Shown here: positions 30,551 through 42,900 of the stretch, piece by piece
Numbering within the stretch: position 1 is the first letter of the stretch
How the letters are laid out: every line of letters begins with the position of its first letter
Source: Diplonema japonicum
Taxonomy: Eukaryota > Euglenozoa > Diplonemea > Diplonemida > Diplonemidae
NCBI GenBank assembly: GCA_964019335.1
Contig: OZ025736.1
Span: 124,001-188,000 of the forward strand
Reading direction: 5' to 3'
Length of the DNA: 64,000 bases
Position numbers and translations under genes: made by a program
Notes under the pieces: generated by a model
Databases searched by the model: none
What the model was told of the DNA's origin: nothing
The model's input: the letters and a program-made list of their open reading frames with translations, nothing else

Positions 30551-31558
30551 TTAACTAAGGTTTCGTTTAACTAACATGGCGGCGATGCCTCGTGCCTCCG
30601 CGTGAAGGCCCTTTCTGCAGCAGCAGTCGATCATGGCCTTGTGGATGGTGGGGTCGGAGGCATTATGCCTTGCCGCTCTGTAAGCAAGAGCAGCTAGATG
30701 ATGGTCAGTTGATTGGTCGCGGGCAACAGCACGGATGAGAGATATGTGACAGCTGAGCGGGATGCCCCTAGGGAAGGCGGCGGACAGACGTGTCCAAAGA
30801 GGTTTCAGAAGGCGTGCGGTGGATAGAAGGGCCACCGCGTCGAAGATAGCGGCCCATGACGAAGGCTGTAGTCGAATGGAGTTGCAGATCCCGAGGTAGC
30901 GCTCTACTTGTGGGGTGTCATGGCAGTGGACATAGACACTGATTACCTTAATTAAAATTGCTTCAGTGATGTTTAAACCTACGGTGAAGAAGTCATGCAG
31001 AATACTGTCAAGGTCGGCGGTGGTAGTGGCAACTGCGATTCGCGCCTCGTACAGTTCTGTAGTGAAGGGAACGTTGTGGGACTGAAGAATATCCCACACA
31101 AAAGGCACCATGCTGGGAGGCGTTGCTTTGACTGTGATGAGGCAGGCGGTTGGCAGTGAAAATCGAACCCCATTCGAAGTGAGTTGCAGGAGAATCGCCA
31201 GTGTGTCTTGAAGTGAAAACCATTTCTGTGAGAGGATGGTGGCTGCGACATCTGAGTCGGGGCGGACGCCCTTCGCTAGCATGCGTAGCATCACCCTTGC
31301 GGCTTGTTCAGTGTTCCCTTCCCTGCAGTACCTTTCCAGAACAGCAGTCTGTGTCACTTTTCCCACTTCCCACCCGTCTGAGTCCATCAGTACCATTTTC
31401 TTATAAGCATCTATAACACGCGGTCCCTTCACAACCTCAGCAGAGGCGTCGCCGTCGTTTGGGAACCACACTCGGCCCCGCTTCATTGGGGCGCTCCATG
31501 CACACCTGCGTGCCACCGTGGCTACCTGCATATGGTGGCAGGAGGAAAGAAAGCGCAC
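30551..31558 (-). CDS. Pentatricopeptide-repeat-like, probably organellar protein
   Basis: 335 residues (326 if the methionine at 31531, MQVATVARRCAWS, is used), single exon. The N-terminus is Arg/Ser-rich without acidic residues, as in a mitochondrial presequence. The body is a chain of helical pairs of about 35 residues; VLERYCREGNTEQAARVML followed by RMLAKGVRPDSD is a good PPR match, the others are weaker. PPR proteins bind organellar RNA in processing, editing or translation. The number of repeats (about seven) is estimated by eye. Confidence 0.65.
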   Translation of the reverse strand: MRFLSSCHHMQVATVARRCAWSAPMKRGRVWFPNDGDASAEVVKGPRVIDAYKKMVLMDSDGWEVGKVTQTAVLERYCREGNTEQAARVMLRMLAKGVRPDSDVAATILSQKWFSLQDTLAILLQLTSNGVRFSLPTACLITVKATPPSMVPFVWDILQSHNVPFTTELYEARIAVATTTADLDSILHDFFTVGLNITEAILIKVISVYVHCHDTPQVERYLGICNSIRLQPSSWAAIFDAVALLSTARLLKPLWTRLSAAFPRGIPLSCHISLIRAVARDQSTDHHLAALAYRAARHNASDPTIHKAMIDCCCRKGLHAEARGIAAMLVKRNLS

Positions 31559-32086
31559 AATAAGTAAAAGAAGTTACGGGAAAGACAAGGAAATATTTAA
31601 ACGATATAAGTAAATAAAAAAAAAAGAAGAAAAAAAAAGGAGTGGGGTTTTTTTTTAATAAAGAGAAAAAGAAAGAGAAAAAAAAGGAGAAACAAAAAAG
31701 AAGAAAAAAAGAAGAGAAGCTATTATTCCATTTGCTCCTCCATATCATTCCCACCTCCTCTTTCTCGTTCACCCCCCGCCTCACCCATCGAAGGGTGCAT
31801 AGAGCAAAGCAGAAAAAAAAGAAGAAGAAAAAACCGACCGACCGTATGTATTTTATTTTATTTTTTTTTTGCCGTTCTTACCCGCATCCTATTCGTCTTT
31901 ATATCAATTTTGTAATTTTCTTCCCCCTTTCGTTTCCCAGTGAGCGTTACGAATAAGCAAAGAAAGGAGTGGGGAAAAGGGGAAAAAAAAAGGGGGGGGG
32001 AAGGAAAAGAGGAGGAAAAAAAAAAACAAACAACAGGAAGAAGAAAAAAAAAACACTCCTTTCTTCCTTCCCACCACGACGACGGC
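31559..32086. other. Intergenic, low complexity
   Basis: About 530 bp of A-rich and T-rich blocks, no gene recognised. Confidence 0.6.
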
Positions 32087-33286
32087 TTACTGGCTGGTGA
32101 TAATCGACAAGGTACGCTCCCATGAAGAGCAAGCCTTCCCGGCGTAGTCCTTCGTGAGATCGACGAAGGTCTTAAGTACTATTTTAAGGTCGTAAGCCTT
32201 CTCGTGGTGGAATCGTGTGAGTTCTTCCGTGATGGAAGCAGACAGTTCTGTGACCAGCTGTGCGGCCTTAGTGTACTCGCGCTCAAGATGGTCTGCTTTG
32301 TCCGATGCCTTTTGCTTTGCCTCGCCTTCAGGGGCAGCATCACGTTTTACGTGGGCGTTGGCTGTTGCTTCCTTCAGCGCGTCTCGTGTCATCTGCAGTT
32401 TGATGAGTCGCCTGATGGCGTCCTTTACTGCGCCGCACATGCCCTTGTAGTATGTCAGGCTTTCTGCAACATGCACGCATTCGTTGTTTGACTGTTCTTC
32501 TAATAGCGGTTCTTGCTTCGTGTTTAGATCACCGAACGCCTTCATCACTCTCCCGGAGTCCTTGTTGCACTTCCCCTCCGTCTCCCCCACCGACATGAAC
32601 GACGACCCGAAGTCCGTGAACGACTTCCCGCTGCTCACCCTGCAGTGCATCACCTTGTTCAGCTTCGAGCGTATTTCATGCAGCAGCACTTCGAACCTCT
32701 CGAAATAATTAATGGTTTCCTCCCATTTCGTGTACTCCGGTGTCTCAGGGATGCTCCCCATGAGCACCTGCATCTTCATCGTAGCAGGCAGCGCCACAAT
32801 ATCATTGTGCTTCCTGTTTGGCTGCTTCATCCTCTTCTGGAACTCGTCATCCCCCAACTGCAAGAAGTCATGCAGCACATCAGAGTTCTGCAGCTTCGCG
32901 TGCGCCCCCACTCTTACCAAGAACTTCCTCAAGGCACGCATTCTGTAGGCCACAAGGTTTGAAGGGCCGCTGCCGCCAGTTACCTTTTCCAATGTCCCTG
33001 CCAAGTCCTTCTCCGGGATGGGTGGGATAATACACCCAGGGTACTCCAACACCAGCTGCTCTCTGAGCCACGCGAAGCTGTTGTACCTCTTCACTGTGAT
33101 GAGCTTCCTTTGCCTGAACGCAGGCAGCGACGTCTGTTTGTGCAAGTGTGGTCAGTGTGTTCCTGCTGTGCATACCTTCACATGCACATGGTATACCCAA
33201 TGGCTAAAAGCACCCGACCCCTTCTTTTCCGGGTCTGTCACAGAAAAGTCAAACACACACCCAGGGGGGAGCTCTACATCCGCCAT
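32087..33286 (-). CDS. PX-BAR sorting nexin (SNX1/2/Vps5 type)
   Basis: Exons 33176-33286 and 32087-33133 (42-nt intron 33134-33175), 385 residues. The junction restores the PX domain: HWVYHVHVK runs into TSLPAFRQRKLITVKRYNSF, the strand before the phosphoinositide-binding R(R/K)YxxF motif. The IIPPIPEK proline stretch typical of PX lies about 35 residues later. Residues about 150-385 are an amphipathic three-helix BAR region. Known role: retromer-associated membrane bending and cargo return from endosomes by binding PI3P. The conserved second Arg of the RRYSDF motif is Lys-Arg here. An acceptor-like CTCTAG lies 13 nt before the ATG. Confidence 0.9.
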
Positions 33287-33369
33287 CTTCCCTTCTATCC
33301 TAGAGTTGGGTCGAGGTAAGCATTTGAATAAGTAAATAAACAAGTGTTGGTAATAACGACAGACGAGCT

Positions 33370-33807
33370 CTAGAGACCAAGATAGAGGGCGATGCACGCG
33401 ATAGCTCCAAACACGTGCAACCCTGAGTGGCACCAGGCAGCAGGCCCGTGTTTCAGGTTGAGGCCATTGACGATTGCTGCTACGTAGCAGCAAAGAGAGA
33501 CAAAGGCAGCCCCCATAGCATAGGATAGGTACGGCTCTCTGCAGACCTGCGCCTTGTGCAAGTGACATGCCGAAGCGGCATACACTGCAAGCAAGTCAAT
33601 GTTTCGCTTGTACCCCCTCACAGGGTGGCTCCAGTGAACGTAAGAAGTGATGGCAACCATCAGTGCAAACACACCACACACCCAGTGCCCAAGCAGCATG
33701 GCTGCCAGACCTGCAACCCCCGACAGATGACTGGACCTGAGTATTTTAACAGAGTGCTCAGTTGGGTACATGAGCTCATTTTTAGGGGGAACAAACAACC
33801 CACACAT
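33370..33807 (-). CDS. Small four-helix membrane protein, function unknown
   Basis: 145 residues, single exon. Four hydrophobic stretches (about 29-55, 78-90, 96-112 and 125-145). The loop YVHWSHPVRGYKRNIDLL is polar and well formed, suggesting a conserved functional motif (HW.HP..G.kRN.D). No signal peptide is obvious. An acceptor-like AAGCTAG lies 15 nt before the ATG. I do not recognise the family. Confidence 0.6.
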   Translation of the reverse strand: MCGLFVPPKNELMYPTEHSVKILRSSHLSGVAGLAAMLLGHWVCGVFALMVAITSYVHWSHPVRGYKRNIDLLAVYAASACHLHKAQVCREPYLSYAMGAAFVSLCCYVAAIVNGLNLKHGPAAWCHSGLHVFGAIACIALYLGL

Positions 33808-33871
33808 CCTCCCTCCTGGGCACTAGCTTTGCAGTAGTGTAAATAGAATAGAAAACAGGCAAGTCTCACAG

Positions 33872-34891
33872 CTAGACACTAGACTCCGCGCGTGCTATGA
33901 CAGCAGCACGTGGGTAGAGATCGTACTCCTCAAGTGTGGCAGTGCGCAGCAGGCGCCGCGAAGGGAAGCTGCTGATGTAGAAGTCTGTCCCGTCGTAGCT
34001 GTCATGGCAGGTCACTATGTCGTAGACAAGCTGTGTGTGTGCTTTGTGCGTGCTTGTTCTGTTAAATACCTCGAGCTTATCGCTTTTCCTGAACCTTCTT
34101 TGGATGGATTCTCCTGAGAAAAGTGAGATCTTAAGCGTGATGACGCCAGGCTCGTCGGCAGGCGGCTCAGAGGGCATCGCCATGCGTAACCGAACCTTGA
34201 GGGCCTCTAGTTCCTCGAGCCCTCTCTGCTCGGCCTCTTCTATCTCCTGCAACTCCCGCTCTCGTTCAGCGGCTACACGGTCCGCTTGCTGTGCCGCTGC
34301 GAGCTCTTGCGCCTGCTGTTCCCTCAACCGAGCCCTGTCCTCACGCATCAGGATATCTGCTCTCTGTGTCTGCGTTGCACTGTTGCACGTGTCCAGCGCC
34401 TCAGACAGTCTCCTGTACAGCTGCGCAGCACTGACTGCTCCTTCCACCTTCAACACCATCACCATGTCCTCGTTAGACCCCACATATAAAACAACAAACA
34501 GAGGATATGCCGATGCCTCTGCCTTTGACGAAAATATATATCCATCCTGACTCTCCACAGAAGCGGTCCAGAATGTGAAGTTCTGCCTCAGGATGCCCGC
34601 CACACTCTGGTTGGCAAGGGTATTCCTCACAAAATTATCTGACTCTTGGTGTTCTGGTGAGTGGATGTAAACAGCAAGCGGCCGCCTTTCCTTCCTTGCC
34701 TCCTCCGCAGCCCCTTTGAGCGTGCCCTCGAAGACCATCAGATCGTCTTCGCCCACTTCACATCCCTCAAGCACTCTCCCACCCCTCGGTCTCCTCCCTA
34801 TTATGTTCTCATGTATGACTGATAGAAAATTCTTCAGCATTGTCCAGACGTACAGCACGCCTGTGATTTTCCATATGCCTTGGCCTGCCAT
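33872..34891 (-). CDS. UAS/UBX-domain protein (FAF2/UBXD8-like)
   Basis: 339 residues, single exon. A hydrophobic N-terminal segment (about 5-25) is followed by a thioredoxin-like UAS domain (RRPLAVYIHSPEHQESDNFV...YPLFVVLYV, about 65-155). A Glu/Arg/Ala-rich coiled coil (about 180-230) and a UBX domain (ISLFSGESIQRRFRKSDKLE...FPSRRLL, about 245-335) complete it. FAF2/UBXD8 proteins anchor p97/Cdc48 to the ER membrane for ER-associated degradation and lipid-droplet control. The N-terminal UBA of animal FAF2 is absent. The usual p97-contact FPR motif reads SFPSR, close to the consensus. An acceptor-like ACACACAG lies 10 nt before the ATG. Confidence 0.87.
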   Translation of the reverse strand: MAGQGIWKITGVLYVWTMLKNFLSVIHENIIGRRPRGGRVLEGCEVGEDDLMVFEGTLKGAAEEARKERRPLAVYIHSPEHQESDNFVRNTLANQSVAGILRQNFTFWTASVESQDGYIFSSKAEASAYPLFVVLYVGSNEDMVMVLKVEGAVSAAQLYRRLSEALDTCNSATQTQRADILMREDRARLREQQAQELAAAQQADRVAAERERELQEIEEAEQRGLEELEALKVRLRMAMPSEPPADEPGVITLKISLFSGESIQRRFRKSDKLEVFNRTSTHKAHTQLVYDIVTCHDSYDGTDFYISSFPSRRLLRTATLEEYDLYPRAAVIARAESSV

Positions 34892-35140
34892 TTGCCCCAG
34901 CCTGTGTGTATTCGATTGATTATGCTGCTAAATACTTACGGAACAGTAGTAGGGGTCTCAATAGCAGGAAGGTGGTGCTAATGGGTCTCAATGACACAAA
35001 GGTGCATCTAGCAGCATTCAGAAAGCAGGCTACACGAAACACCCAGCGGGCTGATGAACATGATCCCCACACGAGAACATGTGCACGTATTCTATTCTAG
35101 AATTCTGAAGACACACTAGGAAAGACATGGGCGGGGGCTT

Positions 35141-37405
35141 CTAATCGTTTTTCTTTTCAGCGGCAGATTTCTCTGCAGGCTCATCATCAGTTAGAAGGTT
35201 CGTGACATATGGCCAGCCTGCGAGGAGGACGACCTTGAGGGCCGGGGGACCATTCTCCATTCCCTCGATCCAGGCCTCCCTCACCTTCTTCCTCGCGAAG
35301 AGGTACAGCAAGGCAGCGATAGTGATGATGATGACAGGGTTGCTGACCACCCACATAGCCTCGTCGAAACCGAGCAAGGCAAAGGTCAAATACACCCATG
35401 CGGGGAGCTGCAGCTGGGACTTCAAGCCGAGCCTGGCTTCCATGATCTTCCCCTTAACCTCACCGCAGAACCTCACGAAGAAGTCACGCAGTTTCTCTTT
35501 TGGCAACAAGTACAGGTCCTCGTCTGCCACGATACCCTCGATCGCTACAGTGCCGTCGTCTCTCTTACCAAACTCAGGGTACACAATCTTAACGGCTTCC
35601 ATAGGGTCCTCGTACCTCCACACTAGCAGTGCGTCCATGACCTTCATGGCCTCGGAGTATGCATCAGGGCAGTTCTTTTCGAGGTCGTCCTCTTTCACAT
35701 TCAGTGCAAGACCATCTTTGTTGTGCAGCAAGGCAAACAAGAACCTGCTCGCCATCAGATCGCTCATCGAGGCTGCTTTCGATGCCTGTGGATTGTATTG
35801 TGTTTTGCGGGTTTGCGTTGTGTTCTTCATACCAGGGTGTCTCGCAGAGAGTTCTTTAGCACCTCAACCATCTTCACCTTGCAGAGCCTTGAGCCCTCTG
35901 CATTTACTACGCCTTCTGCCTCCAGCTTAGCAAGCTCAGGCATCACCACCGTTTCAGAGATGTTGTCGACCTATCGTGTGGTGTTTTGCTTCACGAGCAT
36001 ACCGTGGCTCTGAGAGTGCCCCACAGCGGCACAGTGTCGAAGTTCTGCGATTCCTTCAACTTGTTGGTCATCCTGCAGTGTGGTGAGGTGCGTGTGGCAC
36101 ATACTCTGCCAGCGCTGTCTTCGCGTTCTTTTCCAAGTCCTTGCAGACTCTTTCGTACACAACTTCCAAAGCGGTATGGACGACCTCTGCCAGATTCTCC
36201 TTCAGAGAGGCCTCCTGCGTGTCGAGGATGTCTTGGTATCTGCTGAACTGGCTGGTGTTCTTCTTAAAGGTCTCCAGCGATTCTGCGATGATGTCATCCA
36301 GCATCTGGTGTAGCCCCACTACTTTCTCGCCCGACTGGAGCTTTGCCTTCAGCTCCACTACCTGCTCTGCAACCTTGTCGCTGAGAACTCTTGCCGCCTC
36401 GCCAGACCTGTGCCTTGCTACCAGCTCCTTCTCCCCAGGGATATTGATATCTTTATTTTGCTTGATGGCACCCCAACAGCTGCTAGCGTAGCCGTCGAGC
36501 TCTTCAATCTGCACGCCGCTCTTTCGTGTCGTGTCTCCAGTCTTGAACACGTAGTCCGCATCGTTGGAGTCGAGGAATTGCTTCCTCAGCGCCCCGCTCG
36601 CCCCCTCGAAGTCATCCGTCTTGAAGTGCGGCAGCACCGCCACAGTGAAGTCGAACCTGTTGTTTCGTTTGCTTTGTTTCACCTGCTATACCATTCTGTG
36701 AGGTCGTCTTCTGCGTATTTCTCAGGCTTCGAGATCCTACCCCACACCCCGTCCATCGTGCTGTACAACTGCGGTGAGTGGTGCGTCTTTTCGTGGCATG
36801 CACACCTTCTGCTCCAGCTTTTTGACAGGAGTCTCCCCATCATAATCCCTAATTACGAACATCAGCATCTTCTTCGACTCACGTGCTGAGGTGGATTCCG
36901 CCAACTGTAATGTGGTGTCTTGTCACTGTGCTGAGCATACCTGGAGCTGGATATCGAAGTTAATCTGGATGACGTTCTCCAGGAGGGGGATGCTCATGGC
37001 ATTCCTTCTGCCGATCTCGTTCTGGAACAAGTTGATGATGAGGACGTCGGAAAGAGCGAGGGCGAACTGGCTGAGCTTCTTCTCGAAGGACACGTCCTCA
37101 CCTCGCTCAGCGGAGTCAGTGCCCTCAAAGTCGAGCACCACGACACGGTCAGTGTCTGCTGCGCTGGACATCCAGACACCCTGCGTGGTCTGCCCACGGT
37201 CGGAAGAGGCATCCATCTCCTGGAACGATGTCTTGAACAACTTGTTCAGGAGCGTGCTCTTCCCAGAAGACTGCCCGCCAAAGACAGCCACCACCGAGTA
37301 GTCCTCGCCCTTCTCGACAAGACCATTCTTGCTGATGAATTCGCCGAAACCTTTGTACTCCAGGTCACCATCCACAAGGTGGTGCACAGGCTTCGTATCA
37401 GACAT
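35141..37405 (-). CDS. SEY1: Sey1/RHD3/atlastin-type ER-fusion GTPase (seven exons)
   Basis: Exons 36941-37405, 36806-36904, 36692-36768, 36105-36656, 36003-36072, 35833-35970 and 35141-35785; introns 36, 37, 35, 32, 32 and 47 nt; 681 residues. The GB1/RHD3-type GTPase domain shows FGGQSSGKSTLLN (P-loop), DFEGTDSAERG (switch) and, after splicing, MLMFVIRDYDGETPVKKLE with the family's RD guanine motif. A helical middle follows, then a C-terminal membrane hairpin (VYLTFALLGFDEAMW and VIIITIAALLYLF) and a short Lys/Glu-rich tail. Known role: GTP-driven homotypic fusion of ER tubules. It is shorter than most Sey1 proteins (about 750-870), mainly in the helical bundle. An acceptor-like CCAACAG lies 13 nt before the ATG. 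Confidence 0.93.
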
Positions 37406-37479
37406 CTTTTCTGGGTACCTGTTGGCCTAAATACAGTCCCCTCTGTTGAGGATAAATAAATGATGTGATAACAGCTCTA

Positions 37480-39106
37480 CTAGCTTCCTTTTTCAAGCTC
37501 ACGTATCCGCTGCTGCTGCACGCTGACGATGTTGTACAGCCTGGCTATGATGTCGACAGAGTTGTTTTGCGAAGAGTACGAAGGCCTGTTGCCTTGCTGT
37601 GTAGAGGGTGGCGGTGTAGGGGTAGGGGAAGGGGTTGGGGTGGGAATTGGGGTGAGGGACTTCTCGGCTTGCGACTGCGTCTGGGACGCATCTTGCTTGC
37701 CTCGCTTTCGCTTTCTACCCTTCCGGTCACCCTTGTCTTGCTGCTTATCATCTGTGGGCCCATGGTACACCAGTGTCGTGTAGTCATCTTCAGCTTCGCC
37801 CGTCGATGCATTCTTCTTGAGATACGAAAAGGGCTGCGTTAGTTGCGACTCTCTGTTTTTGTCTTCGCGTTCCATTGTGATTGTGTGCATACTTTTCGCT
37901 CGGCATCTTCACAGGCACCATCACCAACTGCACGCTTGAGATGCTGGACTTGTGCAGATTAAAGGACTTCAACAGCAGCCGTGACGACACCTGCCAGATG
38001 TTCACATTCCCATCGACACCACCCGAGATGAGGGACAGCCCGTCCGTGCTGATTGCTAATGCCGTCACACCACCACTGTTTTTTTTTTTCTTTTTTCTTT
38101 TTTTTGAATCCCTAACTTCCCCCTACATACACATGCCCTTCGAAGGCTGCCGTCTGATACTTCCCCATGATGGCATCTTTACTCGGTGCACCGTTTTCTG
38201 GTTGGTGTATTGTTTTTTTTTTTTTTAAAGTAAGTGAGTATACCACTGTCGTGTCCCAGCAGAGCATTCAGCAACTTTGCTTGGGGAACGTTTTGGCCCT
38301 TCGCGCTTGTTTCACGGGCCCGCTCGGGGTACAGGTCCGCCTGTGTTGTATGTACAAAGGTTTAAAAATCTTTTTTTTAAAATTGCTACCTGGTAGATCT
38401 TCCCGTCGGCACAGCCTGCGAAGACTAGCGCAGACAAGGGTGTCGTGGTGACGCACTTGGGGAGGGAGGGAAGAACACAACAGTAGATATCACTGTTGGT
38501 GAGGTGGTCATGTATGCGGAGAGTGCGGTCCTTCGCAACGGAGACGACCCAGCCGTGAGTGGAAGGTAGATGGATGTCGGTGACCCCCAGTGTGTGCAGT
38601 GTGTTCGTGTTGGATGCGCGCAGATCAGAAACGGAAGGCTGCGTCACGTCGAGTATGTACGCCAGGTCCCACGCCTTGATGGAGGCGTCCTCTGATGCGG
38701 AGAGGAGGTAACTACCGTCTGCACTGAACGCCACCTTCGACACCGTCTTGTAATGTCCATCCCAGATCCTCAGAAGGGCTCCCGTACTGATTGCCCATAA
38801 ATAAAGTTTTCCAGAGATTCCGCCTCCTGCGAGATGCAACCCAGTTTTGCTCATCGCTAGCGTGCTCATCTTCTCAGGCAAGTTGCACCTGTGTCTCGGC
38901 TGCTCCTTCGTGGCGTAGTGCATTGTGGCCACACTCTTCTCGGCGTGCCCGGATATCACCACATGTTGCTTTTCTGCGTACGTCAGCGACTTCCCTCCGC
39001 ATCGCATCTGGTTGAAGGTGTGCAGCGGCAACCCGTTCTTCACATCCCATATGTACCCTGCTTCATTCTCGGTGCTGCAACTTAGGCATGCTTCTATGTG
39101 CGTCAT
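37480..39106 (-). CDS. WD40 ribosome-biogenesis protein IPI3/WDR18 (five exons)
   Basis: Exons 38390-39106, 38244-38340, 38131-38197, 37893-38075 and 37480-37852; introns 49, 46, 55 and 40 nt; 478 residues. Seven-bladed WD40 propeller: GYIWDVKNGLPLHTF, GKLYLWAISTGALLRIWDGH, SASEDASIKAWDL and, after splicing, GHVGGVTALAISTDG and GNVNIWQVSS. The C-terminus has a Thr/Pro-rich low-complexity segment and a short helix IARLYNIVSVQQQRIRELEK, as in IPI3/WDR18. That protein works with Rix1/Ipi1 (PELP1/TEX10) in pre-60S maturation and ITS2 processing. Assignment rests on blade number, order and the C-terminal helix. The start lies two bases after an acceptor-like CCCATAG. Only 74 bp separate it from the Sey1 gene. 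Confidence 0.82.
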
Positions 39107-39906
39107 CCCTATGGGTTGTGAAGGTGAGGAAAGAAACAAATTGAAAAGACACAGGGAGAATGAAGTAAGGTATCCACCAGGCGTTGCTTCGCCGGTTCGT
39201 CTGTGACTGGCCAAAGGAGTCGAAAGGAGGGAAGAAAAAAAAAGGAGGCGAAGGGGGAAAAAAAAGGGGGGGGGGAGAAGGGAAAAAAAAAAAACTACAC
39301 ATAAGCACACGATCACACCTGGGAGAGAACCTCAAAAAAAAAGGAAATCAAACCTCCTACAATAATTTCTTTTAGATTTTACTAACTACTCCCATCCATT
39401 TTCCCGTGTCATTTTTCTCTTTTTTTTTTTATAAACATTTTCTGACCCCCTTTTCCCCTCAGTCCAATTCTGGAGATGAAGGCGAAAGGGGGTCTTTTGT
39501 TTTTGTTTTTGTTTTTTTTTTTCTTTTTTCTTTCCTTTATCCTTGTTCCAGGCCTTCGCCGTATGTTTCTCCCGTTCGTTTGAATCTCCCCCTCTTCTTC
39601 TTCTTCTTATTTTTTTTCTCGCATTTCAATCAATATATCGGACCGGAGGTGTTTCGTAGAAAAGAGAACCGGAGAATGAAAAAGAAAATATCAAATCCTC
39701 ATATCCCCCATTGTCCTCGCTTTTTTTTTCCCCCATAGGTGAAAAAGGTGTAATAACAGAATGTCTTTTTTTTTCTTAGTTTATACCCAAAGGCCCTCCC
39801 CCCCTTATAAAAGGGGGGAGGCGGTGATGCTAGATGAAGGAAGTCAGATTTAAAAAGAAAAAAAAAAGGGTGGAGGGGGAGAGAGAATGGGGATTTTATA
39901 ATATTC
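39107..39906. other. Intergenic, low complexity
   Basis: 800 bp of purine-rich and T-rich blocks with a G run at 39266-39275. No gene recognised. Confidence 0.6.
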
Positions 39907-42900
39907 TCAACTCGTGCGGCGGAGGATGGAAACCACAGAGAGCTTGAGAAGGGCAGTTGCGGGGCCGTAAGAGGAGATGATAGCGAAGAGGAAGGCAAGG
40001 AGTACGACGAAGAGAAAGAGTTGGAAAGGGAACTGGAATGCAATGGGAAGCTGGAGGAACAGCTGCCGCTGTATGACCATAGTGTAGGCTACAAGCGTCC
40101 CTACGAAAAAGCCCATGATAGAGGCAGCAGTAACTAAAACAAAGGCTTCATAAATGTAAAGCTGCTTTGTGGTGAAGGTGCTGACACCCAGCGAACGCAG
40201 GATCCCGATCTCCTTGGACTGCTCGTAGATGTTAGTGTACATGGACGCCATGAGGGAGAAGAAGCACATGGTCATCGCAATCATCGTGATGACCATGAAG
40301 AACAAAGTCAGGATGTTCCCAGCCGTTCTTGCGGAAGCAGTCTCTGTCAGCAAATTCTTCGACGACACAGCCTCCGACGGCAGGTCAGGCAACATCGCCT
40401 TGCTGATCGCCACGTCAATGGCCTCCACGTCGTTCTCCGACCACCCATCCCTCAGCTTCACCACCAACCGCCAGTACTCAATCTCATCCACCGATTTCAC
40501 CTTCCCAGAGCTCAATGCCAGGTATGTAGGGATCGACACTGCCACGTCTTGCACCAACCGTGCAGGGAACTGCGACATTCCTAGAACCGGTGCTGAGTCC
40601 AATGCTGCACTTGCTCTTGCAGGCGTTAGTATCTCCACGTCATCGCCCTGGTCCTCGACTGTCATTCTGAACAAGAAGCCTTCCTTCTCCAGCTCTAACC
40701 TGTCGTGGGATACTTGATTCCAGTACAGGGATCCTATCACAGCTCTGTCGGTGGACCATCTCGTGTACAGTTGATTGCTGAGTGAAGAGACGTGGCTCCC
40801 GTTTGATTCGTGGACGTTCATGAAGCTGTTGTCTGTCACTGTGCCCCACAAGTTTGGAGACACTGCCTTCGTCCGCACAGGGAACTCCTTGTACCTCCCT
40901 ACGGATGTCAAATCCTCGTCGTCGATTCCTGAGTAGTCCTCTAGTCTGGTGCCGACGTACCCCCAGTCTTCCACTGTGCTTGTGTTGGACAGAACTGATT
41001 CAACCCTTTCAGCCGTCCGCCAGTTTAGTGGCAGCCTTCCTCCCTCGATTGTCATCGACCCTCCAAGTCTTTGCATCTGCTGGTACTTCACTGTTTCGAT
41101 CTGCAGCGACCACGACACATTGATCCAGATGATGAACCCCAAGCTCGCTGCGTACATGAGCGTCGTCTTCCTGTTGCGCTGTCTGTGCGAGACAAGGTTC
41201 TTCAAGATGAGCTGCCGCACCGCGTAGTTGTGCCAGAAGAAGAACACAGTCGTCAGTGTCTTCTCCAAAATATGCTCGAAATTCAGCGACAATAGGATCA
41301 GCCCGAAGAGCATTCCCAGCAGAATCCCGAAGAAGATGTAAAACAACAGTTGTATGTTGAAGGTGAGAAGTGCCAAAGGGAAGGCGTAGTAAATGAGGAA
41401 GCCGAACAAGGTGAGGGCTATTCCCAGTACAATGACGGGGATCGACACGGTCGAGCCCTCCGAGCGCTCAAATGTGAAAGTAACCGCTTTGACCTTCGAG
41501 TGGTTGGTGTCGAGAGAGTCTTGCAGGTTGAGCCCCAGCGCGTGTCTGATAGGAGCGATAGAAGCAATGAGGGGCATGACAAGCCCCACCAAGGTCGCCA
41601 TCCCTACAGCAAAAGCGTCGAGATTCACGGGAAGACTTACAAGCAGCAAGCTTGTCATTAAGCTACGCAGCACCAGCCAAATAGCAAAGGCTATAGACAG
41701 ACCTAGAGCCCATGCAGGTAAGGCGTACAGGAAAGCCTGTGTCAGCACAAGTTGTACAAGATCACTTCTCTGCATCCCCACCATCCGCAGCACACCCAAC
41801 TCAAAGGTGCGCGTCTCCACATTAATCATGAGGAGTGAGTAGATTAAAACAATCGCTAGAGCGATAAGTACCACAATCACAAGCGAGATGATGAGCCCCA
41901 AGAAAAGAGTGAAAAACCTCACTGTTCTCATGAACTCCAGCACCCCAGCCTCTGCGGTCACCTGTTGTCGGTGTTATACTTTTGTTGTCTTGCCAAACCT
42001 GATTGAAGCCGATCTGAAACAACACGTCCGCTGACCATGCGACAACGGAGTCCTGGATGGTATCGTAGTTGCTCTCCAGGTACGTTGCCCTTCTGGTATC
42101 GGGTGCCATGTTGATGCTGATCTTCGATGAGAATCTTGTGAGATCCGCCTGTTCGTGTGAAGCGTGTCTTGGCACAGTGCATACTTGAGCGAAGGCGGTC
42201 CTTTTATCATCGGGGAAGTCAGGGTGCAAGTAGCTCGACACGTGCTGTAAAAACCCCTGCTGTTCCATGAAGATGAACCTGTCGGCGTTATTGGCTAGTT
42301 TCCCCTTCACGTCGCTGATAAGGTCGAAGATGGTGACTGGCACGATTGCTGTTTTGTACTCAGCATAAGGCCACTGTGCATTTGTTGCTGTGTTGCGTTG
42401 GCATACCTCGTCGTTCGACATGCCTAGCTCGTTGTACAGACCGACCAGCTGCGGCGCCAGGTTCATCACCAGAAGGATTGTGTCTCCTTTGTTCAGCCCC
42501 AGAAGTCTTGCCAGACCACTCTCAACAAGCGCATTGCCAGGGGGCAGTGTCCCATACCCCCAGTCCCTCCCGAACCCCATGCGGTCCTCCCTCGCCGTGT
42601 CGATCACGTGCAGCTCAGTGTCCTCAATGCCGTTGCAGTACTGAGCCACGCATTCGGACAAGAAGTTGCTGCAGTTCAAATTTGAGTTGACTGGCGGTGT
42701 GTATGCCCAGTTCAAGGGCTGTGTCTCAGTTGTGATATTCGTGCACTGCGCGGGTGCTGCTGCATAGATGGCGCGTGTGAAAAGCTCAAAGCGTGGCGAG
42801 TGGTAAGAGTACTCGTCGCCAAGCTGAGCAAGGGAGTTGCTGAAGATACGGTAATCGAGGGTTCGTGAGTTGGTCATCTCCGATCCTGGTGTCACGAAAA

